This document shows, piece by piece, positions 9,394-17,896 of a stretch of DNA of 64,000 nucleotides. The notes beneath the pieces are model-generated. The model had not been told where the DNA came from. It saw nothing but the letters and a program-made list of their open reading frames with translations, and did not search any database. The stretch is from Ilyomonas sp965219515 (GTDB taxonomy: Bacteria > Bacteroidota > Bacteroidia > Chitinophagales > Chitinophagaceae): the NCBI GenBank assembly GCA_965219515.1, contig OZ244776.1, forward strand, positions 3,534,001 to 3,598,000, in the 5' to 3' direction. The translations under genes and the position numbers were made by a program. The first letter of the stretch is position 1. Each line of letters opens with the position of its first letter.

Positions 9394-9813
9394 GTGTCAA
9401 GAAAAATCAAAGAAATAGTACTAAGCAAAGAAGCTAAGCAAGCGTTGGAACATCTGTATAAAACGGAATCAAACCACAGTTTTCGTCAGCGCTGCAAAAT
9501 GGTTTTATTAAAGTCAGAAAGCTACACGACTAAAGACATTGCTGTTATTTTAAGCAGCAATATGGCAAGTGTTTATAATTGGCTGAACCGTTATGACAGC
9601 AATGGCATAACAGGGTTACGCACAAAGCCAGGACAGGGCAGAAAACCGATATTGGCAGAAGAACATGTAAGTATAGTAAGAGCAGCCATAGAACAAGAGC
9701 GGCAACGATTATCACAAGCCCGTCAGATTGTTGAAGAAAATACAGGCAAAAAGATGAGTAACGAAACGCTTACGCGTTTTTTAAAAGTCATCACTGCCGT
9801 TACAAGCGAATAA
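9394..9813 (+). CDS. IS630 transposase, N-terminal frame (orfA)
   Basis: 139 residues starting at GTG 9394 (a second in-frame-shifted GTG lies at 9392). It carries the helix-turn-helix DNA-binding half of an IS630 transposase: TTKDIAVILSSNMASVYNWL and GLRTKPGQGRKP. The frame ends at TAA 9811-9813 just after the heptamers T TTT TTA (9777-9783) and T TTA AAA (9780-9786). Both are in the correct phase for -1 ribosomal slippage into orfB. A one-base deletion in the T6 run would look the same. Confidence 0.85.
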   Translation: MSRKIKEIVLSKEAKQALEHLYKTESNHSFRQRCKMVLLKSESYTTKDIAVILSSNMASVYNWLNRYDSNGITGLRTKPGQGRKPILAEEHVSIVRAAIEQERQRLSQARQIVEENTGKKMSNETLTRFLKVITAVTSE

Positions 9814-10409
9814 GAAAACGACCTAAAGGCGGATGTGATAAAGAATTTTATGACTATAAACTACAGGAACTTCAGTTATTAGAACAACGTTATGGCAAGT
9901 CAGAAATTGATTTGTATTATGGCGATGAGGTACAAATATCAGAAGAAGGCTATGTGCCTTATGGCTGGCAGTTTACAGATGAAAACATTAGTATAAAGTC
10001 AGCTAAAGGCAAGCGTATCAATTGTTTTGGAATCATAACAAGAGAGAATCAGTTCGAGCATGCGACCACTTACGAAACCATTACCACCAACTTTATCATC
10101 GAAAAAATAAATGAGTTTTCTTATCAGATAAAAAAGCACACGGTTATCGTATTGGACAATGCAAAAGTTCATCAGTCAAAAGCAATGAAAGCCATGCAAA
10201 AAGTATGGGCAAAAAGGCAATTATTTATTTTTTATCTGCCGCCTTACTCACCCCATTTAAATATTATTGAAAGACTTTGGAAAGAAATGAAAGCCAGATG
10301 GATACAAACCAAAGACTATGAAACCGATGAACAACTTTGCTATGCAACGATGCTTATTTTACATGCCATCGGTAAAAATTTATTCATCAACTTTAAAAAA
10401 GTTAATTAG
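9783..10409 (+). CDS. IS630 transposase, catalytic DDE frame (orfB, reached by -1 frameshift)
   Basis: This frame is -1 relative to orfA. It continues KSHHCRYKRIRKRPKGG, then contains the RNase-H-fold catalytic residues: Asp of YYGDEV, Asp of VIVLDNAKVH and Glu of HLNIIERLWKEMK. A first internal ATG at 9912 would lose only the linker before the first catalytic region. Fused to orfA by a -1 shift the protein would be about 338 residues, the normal IS630 length. All catalytic residues are present, so the element may be active. Confidence 0.82.
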   Translation, partial: KSHHCRYKRIRKRPKGGCDKEFYDYKLQELQLLEQRYGKSEIDLYYGDEVQISEEGYVPYGWQFTDENISIKSAKGKRINCFGIITRENQFEHATTYETITTNFIIEKINEFSYQIKKHTVIVLDNAKVHQSKAMKAMQKVWAKRQLFIFYLPPYSPHLNIIERLWKEMKARWIQTKDYETDEQLCYATMLILHAIGKNLFINFKKVN

Positions 10410-10525
10410 TAGATAATTTTGACAGGGTACTTATAATAAAATAATTTTCACAAACTTATCCTTTCTTACTCTTTGTGATAAAAATTTAGCATCTAAAAAA
10501 TCCGAAACATCACCCAAAATCACCG

Positions 10526-11599
10526 TTATGCTATTGTTATTTCTTTTTCCAGATACACATCCTGTATGGCATTTAATAAGGCAATGCCGTCTTTCATTGG
10601 TCGCTGAAACGATTTGCGACCCGATATCATGCCGGTGCCGCCCGCACGTTTGTTGATGACGGCGGTTTTTACCGCTTCGCGCAAATCGGTTTCACCTTTC
10701 GATTCGCCACCTGAATTAATCAATCCTGCACGACCCATAAAACAATTGATAACCTGATAACGGCACAAATCAATCGGGCTATCGCTGCTTAGCTGCGTGT
10801 ACATGCGCTCATCCCATTTGCCATAGCTTTTTCCATCTGTATTTAAAGCCTTGTAACCACCATTGCTTTTGGGTAGTTTTTGCTTTATGATGTCTGCCTG
10901 TATCGTTACGCCCAAATGATTTGCCTGCCCGGTTAGGTCGGCTGATAAATCATAATCAACACCGTCTTTCTTAAACGCATTGTTGCGCAGATAACACCAC
11001 AGAATGGTTGCCATGCCCAGCGAATGCGCTTCTTCAAAAGCCTTGGCAATTTCAATTATCTGCCGGTCGCTTTCTTCCGAACCAAAATAAATGGTTGCGC
11101 CAACGGCAACGGCGCCGAGGTTCCAGGCATCGCGCACGGTGCCGAATAAAATCTGGTCGTATTTGTTGGGATAAGACAATAATTCGTTGTGATTGATTTT
11201 TACAATAAACGGAATTTTGTGCGCATACTTTCTGGCGGTAGCCGCCATCACGCCAAATGTTGATGCCACTGCATTGCAGCCGCCTTCTATCGCCAGCTTA
11301 ATGATATTTTCCGGGTCGAAGTATTCCGGGTTGGGGGCGAAAGATGCGCCTGCACTGTGTTCAATTCCCTGATCAACCGGTAAGATAGAAAGATAACCTG
11401 TGCCGCTTAATCTGCCATGTTGATGAATCTGCTGCAGACTGCGCAAGGTTTGTATGTTTCTGTTTGAGGCAGCAAACACATCATCTATAAATGTTGGCGA
11501 AGGCAGATGCAGTTTGTCTTTTAAAATAGTATTGCATGTATGCGTAAACAGCGTTTCGTTTTCTTTGCCCAACAGTTCTGCAAGTTGTGAATAATTCAT
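10526..11599 (-). CDS. fbaB: Class I fructose-bisphosphate aldolase (DhnA/FbaB type)
   Basis: 357 residues. It contains GYLSILPVDQGIEHSAGASF near the N-terminus and the Schiff-base lysine region TIQADIIKQKLP of the FbaB/DhnA family, with the phosphate-binding tail INSGGESKGETDLREAV and GGTGMISGRKSF. It cleaves fructose 1,6-bisphosphate to DHAP and glyceraldehyde 3-phosphate, without metal. Members of this superfamily can also act in aromatic precursor synthesis (the archaeal ADH synthase), but a complete DAHP synthase route is present here, so the glycolytic role is more likely. It lies 196 bp downstream of aroA with its own candidate -7 element. Confidence 0.9.
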   Translation of the reverse strand: MNYSQLAELLGKENETLFTHTCNTILKDKLHLPSPTFIDDVFAASNRNIQTLRSLQQIHQHGRLSGTGYLSILPVDQGIEHSAGASFAPNPEYFDPENIIKLAIEGGCNAVASTFGVMAATARKYAHKIPFIVKINHNELLSYPNKYDQILFGTVRDAWNLGAVAVGATIYFGSEESDRQIIEIAKAFEEAHSLGMATILWCYLRNNAFKKDGVDYDLSADLTGQANHLGVTIQADIIKQKLPKSNGGYKALNTDGKSYGKWDERMYTQLSSDSPIDLCRYQVINCFMGRAGLINSGGESKGETDLREAVKTAVINKRAGGTGMISGRKSFQRPMKDGIALLNAIQDVYLEKEITIA

Positions 11600-11623
11600 A
11601 GGTGGAGATTAACCTCATCCCAA

Positions 11624-11647
11624 CCCTTCTCCACTTGTGGAGAAGGG
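11624..11647. repeat. Palindromic repeat, CCCTTCTCCAC family
   Basis: An 11-bp perfect stem CCCTTCTCCAC / GTGGAGAAGGG with a TT centre lies in the 196-bp gap between aldolase and aroA. A degenerate second copy follows at about 11708-11738 (ccctaacccttcttcaaacg, then agaaagg). It has the look of a dispersed Bacteroidota palindromic repeat in the aldolase leader. Confidence 0.6.
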
Positions 11648-11676
11648 CAGAAAAAGATGATGATGTAAAAGAGTTA

Positions 11677-11684
11677 CAAAAATA
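11677..11684 (-). promoter_or_regulatory. -7 type element upstream of the aldolase gene
   Basis: The minus strand reads TATTTTTG (TAnnTTTG match) 77 bp before the aldolase start. This gives a leader of about 70 nt containing the CCCTTCTCCAC palindrome. No clear -33 element. Confidence 0.3.
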
Positions 11685-11794
11685 AACAGTATCAATTCTT
11701 AGTTGACCTTGCCCTAACCCTTCTTCAAACGAGAAAGGCAGAAAAATTTATAAAACAAAATGAGCTTTACTCCATATTCTAACAATCCCAAATA

Positions 11795-13141
11795 TCACCC
11801 CAAATCCCGGTTCAGACTTGCGCCCAAACTTTTCAAATGCTCATAAAAATTCGGATAGCTCTTGTTAACGGCTTCGGCTTCTTCAATCGTAGTTTCGCCA
11901 TCTGCTTTCAGCGCAGCTATCGCACAAGCCATCGCAATGCGATGATCGTGCCGCGAATGAACCGTTGCGCCGTGTACACCGTTGCCGCCATGCACAATCA
12001 TAACATCATCCTGAAGCTCAATGGCTACGCCCATTTTGCCAAACTCTTCCTGTAATGTTATTGCGCGATTGCTTTCTTTATGCGCCAGGCGGTGCACACC
12101 TTCAATTACCGTATTGCCTTTGCAACAGGAAGCCAATGCAACAAGAGGCGGAAACAAATCCGGGCAATCGGTGGCATTGAATTGAAACGCTTGCAGCGGC
12201 GCGTTGCCAATGTGTATCACATCGGCTTGCAGGGACAGCTTGCAGCCGCAATCCATCAGCGCCTGCAGTATCGCTTTATCAGCCTGCGTGGAAGCCATGT
12301 TCAATCCGGTAACGGTAATATTACCGGCTATCGCGCCAGCCACTAACAAAAATGCGCCGCCACTCCAGTCGCCTTCAATGGTATAATCAATAAGCGTATC
12401 GGTAATGGCCGCGGGCGCATCAATAAATGCAAACGATTCGTAGTTGTTATTAACGGGCAAATCTAACTGAAAGGCTTCCATCACCTGTAACGTCAAATCA
12501 ATGTATGGCTTGCTTTTTAAATCATCTACATAAATGGTTATGTTGTTGGCATCAACTGCCGAATATGACATTAGCAAACCTGTTAAAAACTGCGAGCTGA
12601 GCGAGCCATCTATGCCAATGTTTTTTGGTTGTAAGGGTCCTTGCAATCGTATAGGAAGCTTGCCATCGTTTGATGTGATTTGCACATTTAGTTTTGGTAA
12701 AACCTCATCAAAAAAATTCATCGGGCGCGATAGTAAACTGCCTTCGCCGTTAATGGTGATTTGTTCTTTGCTTAACGCGATGATGGGCGTAAACATGCGG
12801 ATGCCCAAGCCGCTTTCGCCGCAGTTGATTTCCTGCGTTATCGGTTTGATGCCTTCGCTGATAATTTGCAACGAACCATCTTCATTCTGGTTTACCGTTG
12901 CGCCCAGGGCTTTAATTACATTCAGCGCGGCTTTATCATCATTGCTGATGCCCGGATTGCGGATGATGCTTTCGCCTTTGCGCACCAGCGCGGCTGCACA
13001 CGCGCGTTGCATGGAGCTTTTGGAAGCAGGCGCAAAGATGTTGCCTGAAACAGAAGATGGTTGTATGGTTACCCGTAAGCCCCCAACCCCTAAAGGGGAG
13101 TTTTGAGCCGGTTTATTATTTAAAACTTTTTCGTTTTTCAT
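11795..13141 (-). CDS. aroA: 3-phosphoshikimate 1-carboxyvinyltransferase (EPSP synthase)
   Basis: 448 residues. Family motifs seen are FAPASKSSMQRACAAALV (PEP/shikimate site), SQFLTGLLM, EGDWSGGAFLL, HKESNRA and DHRIAMACAIAAL. It condenses shikimate 3-phosphate with PEP. The first 24 residues are unlike homologues and contain QNSPLGVGGL, which is the translation of a palindromic repeat (13077-13104) placed between the ATG and the conserved start VTIQPSSVSGNIFAP. There is no ATG between the repeat and the conserved region, so the repeat appears to be translated. It follows aroB by 30 bp on the same strand. Confidence 0.94.
   Translation of the reverse strand: MKNEKVLNNKPAQNSPLGVGGLRVTIQPSSVSGNIFAPASKSSMQRACAAALVRKGESIIRNPGISNDDKAALNVIKALGATVNQNEDGSLQIISEGIKPITQEINCGESGLGIRMFTPIIALSKEQITINGEGSLLSRPMNFFDEVLPKLNVQITSNDGKLPIRLQGPLQPKNIGIDGSLSSQFLTGLLMSYSAVDANNITIYVDDLKSKPYIDLTLQVMEAFQLDLPVNNNYESFAFIDAPAAITDTLIDYTIEGDWSGGAFLLVAGAIAGNITVTGLNMASTQADKAILQALMDCGCKLSLQADVIHIGNAPLQAFQFNATDCPDLFPPLVALASCCKGNTVIEGVHRLAHKESNRAITLQEEFGKMGVAIELQDDVMIVHGGNGVHGATVHSRHDHRIAMACAIAALKADGETTIEEAEAVNKSYPNFYEHLKSLGASLNRDLG
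13077..13104 (-). repeat. Coding palindromic repeat inside the 5' end of aroA
   Basis: A 28-bp copy of a GC-rich repeat centred on CCCCTAAAGGGG, with a flanking run of five C and ending in AGTTTT. In the aroA frame it encodes NSPLGVGGL. The same unit occurs at 20042-20070 in the aminotransferase frame, and inverted at 13176-13200 in the end of aroB. Confidence 0.75.
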
Positions 13142-13171
13142 AATATCAAATTTGATTGCAATGATCGGATT

Positions 13172-14206
13172 TCATAGCTCCCCTTCAGGGGTCGGGGGCA
13201 TTGCTTCTCTTACCTCTTCTATCATTAACGGCTTTATAACTGCCTTTCCAATCTTCTCCAGCAACACATAATGAATTTCTTTTTTAAATCGTTTCTTATC
13301 CGCCATCATATTCTGCAAAGCCTTGTCTGCATTGAATGGCAGGAATGTTGGCAAGCCATATTGTTTTAGTAAACCGACTAATTTTTCTGTTGCCGAGAAG
13401 CCGGTATATTGCTCGCTGATATGTGCCGCCACAACCATTCCTATGGCAATGGCAAAACCATGTGGCAAGTGATAATCGTTCTCTATGGCATGACCTAAGG
13501 TATGACCGAAATTCAGCAGCTTTCGTTCGCCCTGCTCAAACTCATCTTCAACAACAACTTTGGTTTTTAATAAAGCATTGCGCTGAATGAGTTTGTTTAA
13601 AAAACTATTGTTTTTTTGAAAATCCTGCAAAGAATGCTGCTCTAATAATTTAAACATCGCTGCGTCTTTGATAGCCGCATGTTTAATGATTTCGGCAAAG
13701 CCGTTTGTCCATTCCTGTTTGGGTAATGTTTTGAGTAAAGAATAATCATACAATAAAAAATGAGGCTGACGAATTAAGCCCACCATGTTTTTATAAACGC
13801 CGACATCAACGCCGTTTTTGCCGCCAATGCAGGCATCAACCATAGCCAATATTGAAGCAGGAATAAAGCCAAATGAAATGCCACGCATGTACACACCGGC
13901 AACATAACCAGCCATATCGGTTATCACGCCACCGCCAACACCAACAAGTGTTGTTCTTCTGCCGGCACCCAAAGTAATCATTTGCCCGATCACATCATCA
14001 ACCGTTGCTTGATTTTTATGATGCTCTCCGGCTTTAACTACGATGGTTTGCCAGCCTTTGAAACGCTTTTTATGTTTGTTAAAGATGTTTTCATCGGTTA
14101 AAAGAATGGCATTGCCTTTTGAAGTTATCTTTTCGAGATATTCAAAGGAAGCATTGAAGTAAAAGATGGTGGCGGAAGAAGAAAATTGTAATTTTTTTTT
14201 GGTCAT
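13172..14206 (-). CDS. aroB: 3-dehydroquinate synthase
   Basis: 344 residues from ATG 14206. Motifs: GAGRRTTLVGVGGGVITD (NAD site), GISFGFIPASILAMVDACIG, GKNGVDVGVYKNMVG, GFAEIIKHAAI and LNFGHTLGHAIE with the metal-binding histidines. It closes DAHP to 3-dehydroquinate. The open frame extends to an ATG at 14302 that overlaps the stop of the DAHP synthase gene as TAATG. However, those extra 32 codons translate a palindromic repeat region, whereas the normal family start matches MTKKKLQF at 14206. The last nine codons and stop (MPPTPEGEL) come from another repeat copy at 13176-13200. Confidence 0.93.
   Translation of the reverse strand: MTKKKLQFSSSATIFYFNASFEYLEKITSKGNAILLTDENIFNKHKKRFKGWQTIVVKAGEHHKNQATVDDVIGQMITLGAGRRTTLVGVGGGVITDMAGYVAGVYMRGISFGFIPASILAMVDACIGGKNGVDVGVYKNMVGLIRQPHFLLYDYSLLKTLPKQEWTNGFAEIIKHAAIKDAAMFKLLEQHSLQDFQKNNSFLNKLIQRNALLKTKVVVEDEFEQGERKLLNFGHTLGHAIENDYHLPHGFAIAIGMVVAAHISEQYTGFSATEKLVGLLKQYGLPTFLPFNADKALQNMMADKKRFKKEIHYVLLEKIGKAVIKPLMIEEVREAMPPTPEGEL
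13176..13200 (+). repeat. Coding palindromic repeat at the 3' end of aroB
   Basis: An inverted copy of the CTCCCCTTTAGGGG repeat (here CTCCCCTTCAGGGG followed by a G-rich arm). In the aroB frame it encodes the last residues PPTPEGEL, so the repeat supplies the natural C-terminus. Confidence 0.7.
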
Positions 14207-14220
14207 CACATCATTGCTTA

Positions 14221-14242
14221 GCCACCGGAGGTATCCGGTGGC
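14221..14242. repeat. Palindromic repeat, GCCACCGGA family
   Basis: Perfect 9-bp stem GCCACCGGA / TCCGGTGGC with a GGTA loop, in the gap between DAHP synthase and the likely aroB start. Further half copies (ATCCGG and ATCCGGTGGCC) lie at about 14269 and 14292. There is no U-tract. It may form a structure in the leader in front of aroB. Confidence 0.6.
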
Positions 14243-14301
14243 GATGAAATGGTTGGTAACAAATCCGGTTTTTTCAATCCAAAGGTTAAATCCGGTGGCC
14301 A

Positions 14302-15390
14302 TTAATCATTCATCACCTTGTTCTGGTGGTTGATGCTTTCCATGTGCACCGCATCGAAATATTTGGTGATGAACTCTTTGCTCAAGCCTAATTTATTTGC
14401 TTTGTTGGTAACGCGCTCTAAAATTTCGTTCCAGCGGTTGGTTTGCAAAATGGTGATGTTGTTGTCTTTTTTATACTCACCAATCTTATCGGCAATCTTC
14501 ATGCGCTCGCATAAAATCTGCATCAGCTCATCATCCAAATGGTTGATCTGCTGGCGCATTTTATCCAACATGCCGTGGTCTGTTGTTGATATATCTTCAT
14601 GCCGCCATTGCATGGCATCCAGCATTTCGGCTAAACGTTCCGGCGTGATTTGTTGCTTGGCATCGCTCCACGCTTTGTCGGGGTCAATATGGCTTTCGAT
14701 AATCAAGCCATCATAATCCAAATCAATGGCTTCCTGCGCCACTTCCTGCAAAATATCACGGCGACCGCAAATGTGAGACGGATCGTTAATCATCATCAGC
14801 TCCGGGTTGCGGCGTTTCATTTCAATTGCCAGATGCCACATGGGCGCGTTGCGGAATTGCGTATTGCCATACGAAGAAAAGCCGCGATGAATGAGACCGA
14901 TTTGTTTGATTCCGGCTTTTGCCACGCGCTCTACCGCGCCAATCCAAAGCTCTAAATCAGGATTAATGGGGTTTTTAATCAGCACCGGAATATCCACGCC
15001 GCGCAGGGCATCGGCTACATCCTGCACGCTGAATGGATTAACCGTGGTGCGCGCGCCAATCCACAGCACATCTATATCAAAATGCAGCGCATCCTGCACC
15101 TGCTTTGCGGTTGCCACTTCTATGGCTACCGGAATGCCGGTTAGCTTTTTCGCATGTTGCAGCCATGGCAGACCTTTGGTGCCAATGCCTTCAAAACTGC
15201 CGGGGCGCGTGCGCGGCTTCCAGATGCCGGCACGCATCATATCTACCTTGCCGGTTTTTTGCAGGCGCACGGCAGTTTCGGTTACCTGCTGTTCGGTTTC
15301 GGCACTGCATGGACCGGCAATGATGAGCGGACGCTTGTTCCATTTTTCCTGCACCAGTTCTTTGTCTGATATTGTTTGTATTGCTTCCAT
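14302..15390 (-). CDS. Bifunctional 3-deoxy-7-phosphoheptulonate synthase / chorismate mutase type II
   Basis: 362 residues. The N-terminal two thirds (about 1-265) is a DAHP synthase of the KDO8P-synthase-like class: PLIIAGPCSAETEQQ, MRAGIWKPRTRPGSFEG, LWIGARTTVNPFSVQD and INDPSHICGRR. The C-terminal part (about 275-362) is an AroQ chorismate mutase: LDKMRQQINHLDDELMQILCERMKIADKIGEYK is split here by position, and the closing helix is FITKYFDAVHMESI. The fusion joins the first shikimate step to the branch toward Phe and Tyr and is typical of Bacteroidota. The mutase domain may also serve as the feedback sensor, as known for related fusions. Confidence 0.94.
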   Translation of the reverse strand: MEAIQTISDKELVQEKWNKRPLIIAGPCSAETEQQVTETAVRLQKTGKVDMMRAGIWKPRTRPGSFEGIGTKGLPWLQHAKKLTGIPVAIEVATAKQVQDALHFDIDVLWIGARTTVNPFSVQDVADALRGVDIPVLIKNPINPDLELWIGAVERVAKAGIKQIGLIHRGFSSYGNTQFRNAPMWHLAIEMKRRNPELMMINDPSHICGRRDILQEVAQEAIDLDYDGLIIESHIDPDKAWSDAKQQITPERLAEMLDAMQWRHEDISTTDHGMLDKMRQQINHLDDELMQILCERMKIADKIGEYKKDNNITILQTNRWNEILERVTNKANKLGLSKEFITKYFDAVHMESINHQNKVMND

Positions 15391-15458
15391 AATTTTTAAA
15401 TTATGAGTTATAAATAATGAGTTGTGTTTTGTAAAATTGAACCTATGCTTTACATTCT

Positions 15459-15802
15459 TTAGTCTATGTTTTGCTCAAGCACTAAGCTTACTTCTTTTTC
15501 CAAAACCGGAATATCCTTCGTAATTATTTTCCAGATAATTGTATCATTGATGTTATCATACGCGTGAATAATTCTATTTCGTAAATCCACCGCAACGCGG
15601 GTATAGGATAATTGTATTTGCGAATTTATTTTCAAAAGCCTGTTCATCGCTTCTCCAACAATTTCCAATTCTCTTTCTACTGCTCTTCGCTTTGTTTTAT
15701 TCTTTTTATACTCTTCAAAATTCCGTTGTCCTTCCAAGTGTTCGTCAATAGAAGTAATAGCATTCTTTATATCCAGCAATAATTTTTTTCTTCCAGCGTC
15801 AT
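15459..15802 (-). CDS. hepT: HepT-like HEPN ribonuclease toxin (DUF86), start frameshifted
   Basis: The readable frame from TTG 15779 is 106 residues with the HEPN catalytic motif R-x4-H-x-Y as RNRIIHAY. Upstream, an ATG at 15800-15802 overlaps the stop of the MNT gene (ATGA) and reads MTLEEK. It loses frame at the A7 run (15783-15789). With one more A it would read MTLEEKKLLLDIKNA, a normal HepT N-terminus. I therefore place the gene start at 15802 and regard the run as a one-base deletion or sequencing error. HepT proteins are RNases neutralised by the partner MntA, which modifies the HEPN tyrosine. Confidence 0.78.
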
Positions 15803-16107
15803 ATCACCTGCACTTTATGACTATTGATGCTTTGAATTAAGTATGGATTTGATAATGTTTCTTCAGCCACCAATTCAACATTTTTCTTCAACAAATCCTC
15901 TAACGAGTGTGCGAGTGCGAAGTAATTATCAGCATACGTTTCTACATCCATACTGTCAGGAAAACGAATGATAAAATCAATGTCGCTATCTGCCCGCATT
16001 GTGCCTTTTACAGCACTGCCGAATGCATACGCAGTCTGCACCTGATGCTTTCGCATCAACTGCTGTATCTGTGGTAAATATTGACTTATAATATTCGTTT
16101 GTTGCAT
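15799..16107 (-). CDS. mntA: MntA-like minimal nucleotidyltransferase antitoxin
   Basis: 102 residues. It contains the minimal nucleotidyltransferase signature G-S-x10-D-x-D as GSAVKGTMRADSDIDF, with a third acidic position near VELVAEE. MNT-domain proteins next to a HepT gene act as antitoxins by adding AMP to the HEPN toxin. The stop TGA overlaps the presumed hepT ATG, so the pair is translationally coupled. The module is inserted between the DEAD-box helicase and DAHP synthase genes of the aromatic run. Confidence 0.88.
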   Translation of the reverse strand: MQQTNIISQYLPQIQQLMRKHQVQTAYAFGSAVKGTMRADSDIDFIIRFPDSMDVETYADNYFALAHSLEDLLKKNVELVAEETLSNPYLIQSINSHKVQVI

Positions 16108-16125
16108 AATTTTTATTAACTCACA

Positions 16126-17811
16126 TCACCGGCTGTTCGCATCATTCATCCGTATGCGCCTGCCCTTAAAATTCTTGCCGTCCAATGCGCGGATCATCTG
16201 GTTTGCCGAGCCGCGATCTACTTCTACCCAGCTATTCATTTCTTTCATATCAACCCTGCCCAACGACTCTTTACGCAGGTCGCTCATATCAAGGATGAAT
16301 TGTAAAAATGACGCTTTGTAAAAACCATCTTTCGTTCCGAGATTAACGAACAAACGCATGTAATCGCCGCCGCCATCATTGTTAAACGTCCTGCCTTTGG
16401 TATCACGGAAATTGCGCTCGCTTCTGTCGCCACCTCTTGTACGGCTTTGATCTCGTGCGCCGGCTTCACGGTTTCTTTTATCGTCGCGCACATTCAGGTC
16501 GCCGGCGTTTTCGTAATATTTTAAAAAGCGGGCAAATTCTAAAGCTGCTACCCGTTTCAGCACTTCTTCCTTGCTTACATCGGCAAAGCGCTCTTCCAGC
16601 ATCGGCACATAACTTTCGTAATCGCCATGACTAATATCTGCCTGCAGCAATTTATCCATAAAATAAAAAAACTGCTTGCGGCACACATCTTTACCGCTCG
16701 GTATTTCCATCTTATGAAACGGCGATTGCACCATGCGCTCAATCTGCCGCAGCTTGCCCACCTCGCGGGTGTGAACAATGCTCATGCTGATGCCCACTGC
16801 GCCGGCGCGGCCCGTGCGACCACTTCGATGTGTGTATATCTCAACATCGTCAGGCAATTCATAGTTGATGACATGCGTGATGTCTTTTACATCAATGCCG
16901 CGTGCTGCAACGTCTGTAGCAATTAACAACTGCAAACTTTTGTCACGGAATTGTCCCATTACTTTATCGCGCTGCGCTTGTGTTAAGTCGCCATGCAACG
17001 CATCAATATCATAGCCTTCGCGGGTGAGCTTTTCGGCTACTTCCTGTGCATCCAATTTGGTGCGGGTAAAGATGAGACCATAGATGCCGGGATTGAAGTC
17101 TATCAGGCGTTTCAGCGTTTCGTACCGCTGATGACCTGCCGTTACAAAATACTGGTGATCTATATTTTTGTTGCCCGTGTTGGCTTTGCCAATCAGAATT
17201 TCAAACGGGTCTTTCATGTAGCGCTTGCTTACCTTGCGAATTTCGGGTGGCATGGTTGCGCTGAACAGCCAGGTGCTTTCGCGCTTGGGCGTATTTTGCA
17301 AAATAAATTCGATATCATCCTGAAAACCCATGTTCAGCATTTCATCGGCTTCATCTAAAACTACATATTCTATCTCATCGAGGTTGATGGCTTTGCGTTC
17401 GATTAAATCTATCAAACGCCCTGGCGTGGCTACGACTATCTGCACACCGCGCCTGATGTCGCGTATCTGCGTGCCGATAGAAGCGCCGCCATAGACTGCC
17501 ACCACGCTGATGCCGCGAACGTGTTTTTTGAATAGTTCTATTTCGCTCACAATCTGCATACACAGCTCACGTGTGGGACAAACGACGAGCGCCTGCGGCG
17601 ACTTTTTATCGGCTTCAATCAGTTGTAAAAGGGGTAAACTGAAAGCTGCCGTTTTGCCTGTGCCGGTTTGGGCAAGGCCAATTAAATCTTTGGTGCCGCT
17701 TAGCAAAACCGGGATTGCTTTTTCCTGTATTTGTGTGGGATTTTCGAAGCCTAATTCGGTGGTTATTTTTACCAGCGGCTCCGATAATCCTAATTCTTCA
17801 AATGTTGCCAT
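16126..17811 (-). CDS. DEAD-box RNA helicase with DbpA-type RNA-binding domain
   Basis: 561 residues. Helicase core (about 1-370): Q motif ELGFENPTQIQEKAIP, Walker A AQTGTGKTAAF, VLDEADEMLNMGF, SATMP, and HRSGRTGRAG. A basic RG/RD-rich linker (about 440-475) precedes a DbpA-like RNA-binding domain (about 480-555, VNLGTKDGF and WVEVDRGSANQMI). This matches CsdA/DeaD-type helicases used in ribosome assembly and RNA decay, often in the cold. A TACCTTTG element 31 bp upstream suggests its own promoter in the aromatic run. Confidence 0.93.
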   Translation of the reverse strand: MATFEELGLSEPLVKITTELGFENPTQIQEKAIPVLLSGTKDLIGLAQTGTGKTAAFSLPLLQLIEADKKSPQALVVCPTRELCMQIVSEIELFKKHVRGISVVAVYGGASIGTQIRDIRRGVQIVVATPGRLIDLIERKAINLDEIEYVVLDEADEMLNMGFQDDIEFILQNTPKRESTWLFSATMPPEIRKVSKRYMKDPFEILIGKANTGNKNIDHQYFVTAGHQRYETLKRLIDFNPGIYGLIFTRTKLDAQEVAEKLTREGYDIDALHGDLTQAQRDKVMGQFRDKSLQLLIATDVAARGIDVKDITHVINYELPDDVEIYTHRSGRTGRAGAVGISMSIVHTREVGKLRQIERMVQSPFHKMEIPSGKDVCRKQFFYFMDKLLQADISHGDYESYVPMLEERFADVSKEEVLKRVAALEFARFLKYYENAGDLNVRDDKRNREAGARDQSRTRGGDRSERNFRDTKGRTFNNDGGGDYMRLFVNLGTKDGFYKASFLQFILDMSDLRKESLGRVDMKEMNSWVEVDRGSANQMIRALDGKNFKGRRIRMNDANSR

Positions 17812-17841
17812 TACTATTAATGTGTATTATAAAAATTTTTG

Positions 17842-17849
17842 CAAAGGTA
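17842..17849 (-). promoter_or_regulatory. -7 type element of the DEAD-box helicase gene
   Basis: The minus strand reads TACCTTTG, a TAnnTTTG match, 31 bp before the helicase start. This would give the helicase and downstream mntA-hepT, DAHP synthase, aroB and aroA a second promoter independent of the pheA attenuator. Confidence 0.4.
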
Positions 17850-17896
17850 ATTTGTCTGAACCACGATTTTTGGGATTTATAAGATTGTACTGATTG

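Larger units (their letters stand above)
9350..10431 (+). mobile_element. IS630-family insertion sequence, apparently complete
   Basis: The element is 1082 bp. Perfect 18-bp terminal inverted repeats AGTACCCTGTCAAAATTA lie at 9350-9367 and, as the complement, at 10414-10431. They are flanked by TA at 9348-9349 and 10432-10433, the target duplication expected for IS630/Tc1/mariner elements. Two overlapping frames inside encode the transposase. The insertion is intergenic, between the HAD gene and the aldolase, and disrupts no visible gene. Confidence 0.92.

Noticed and set aside
14207..14302. Extension of aroB to ATG 14302, overlapping the previous stop as TAATG
   Set aside because: The extra 32 codons translate a palindromic repeat region and are not part of the family; MTKKKLQF at 14206 fits better.
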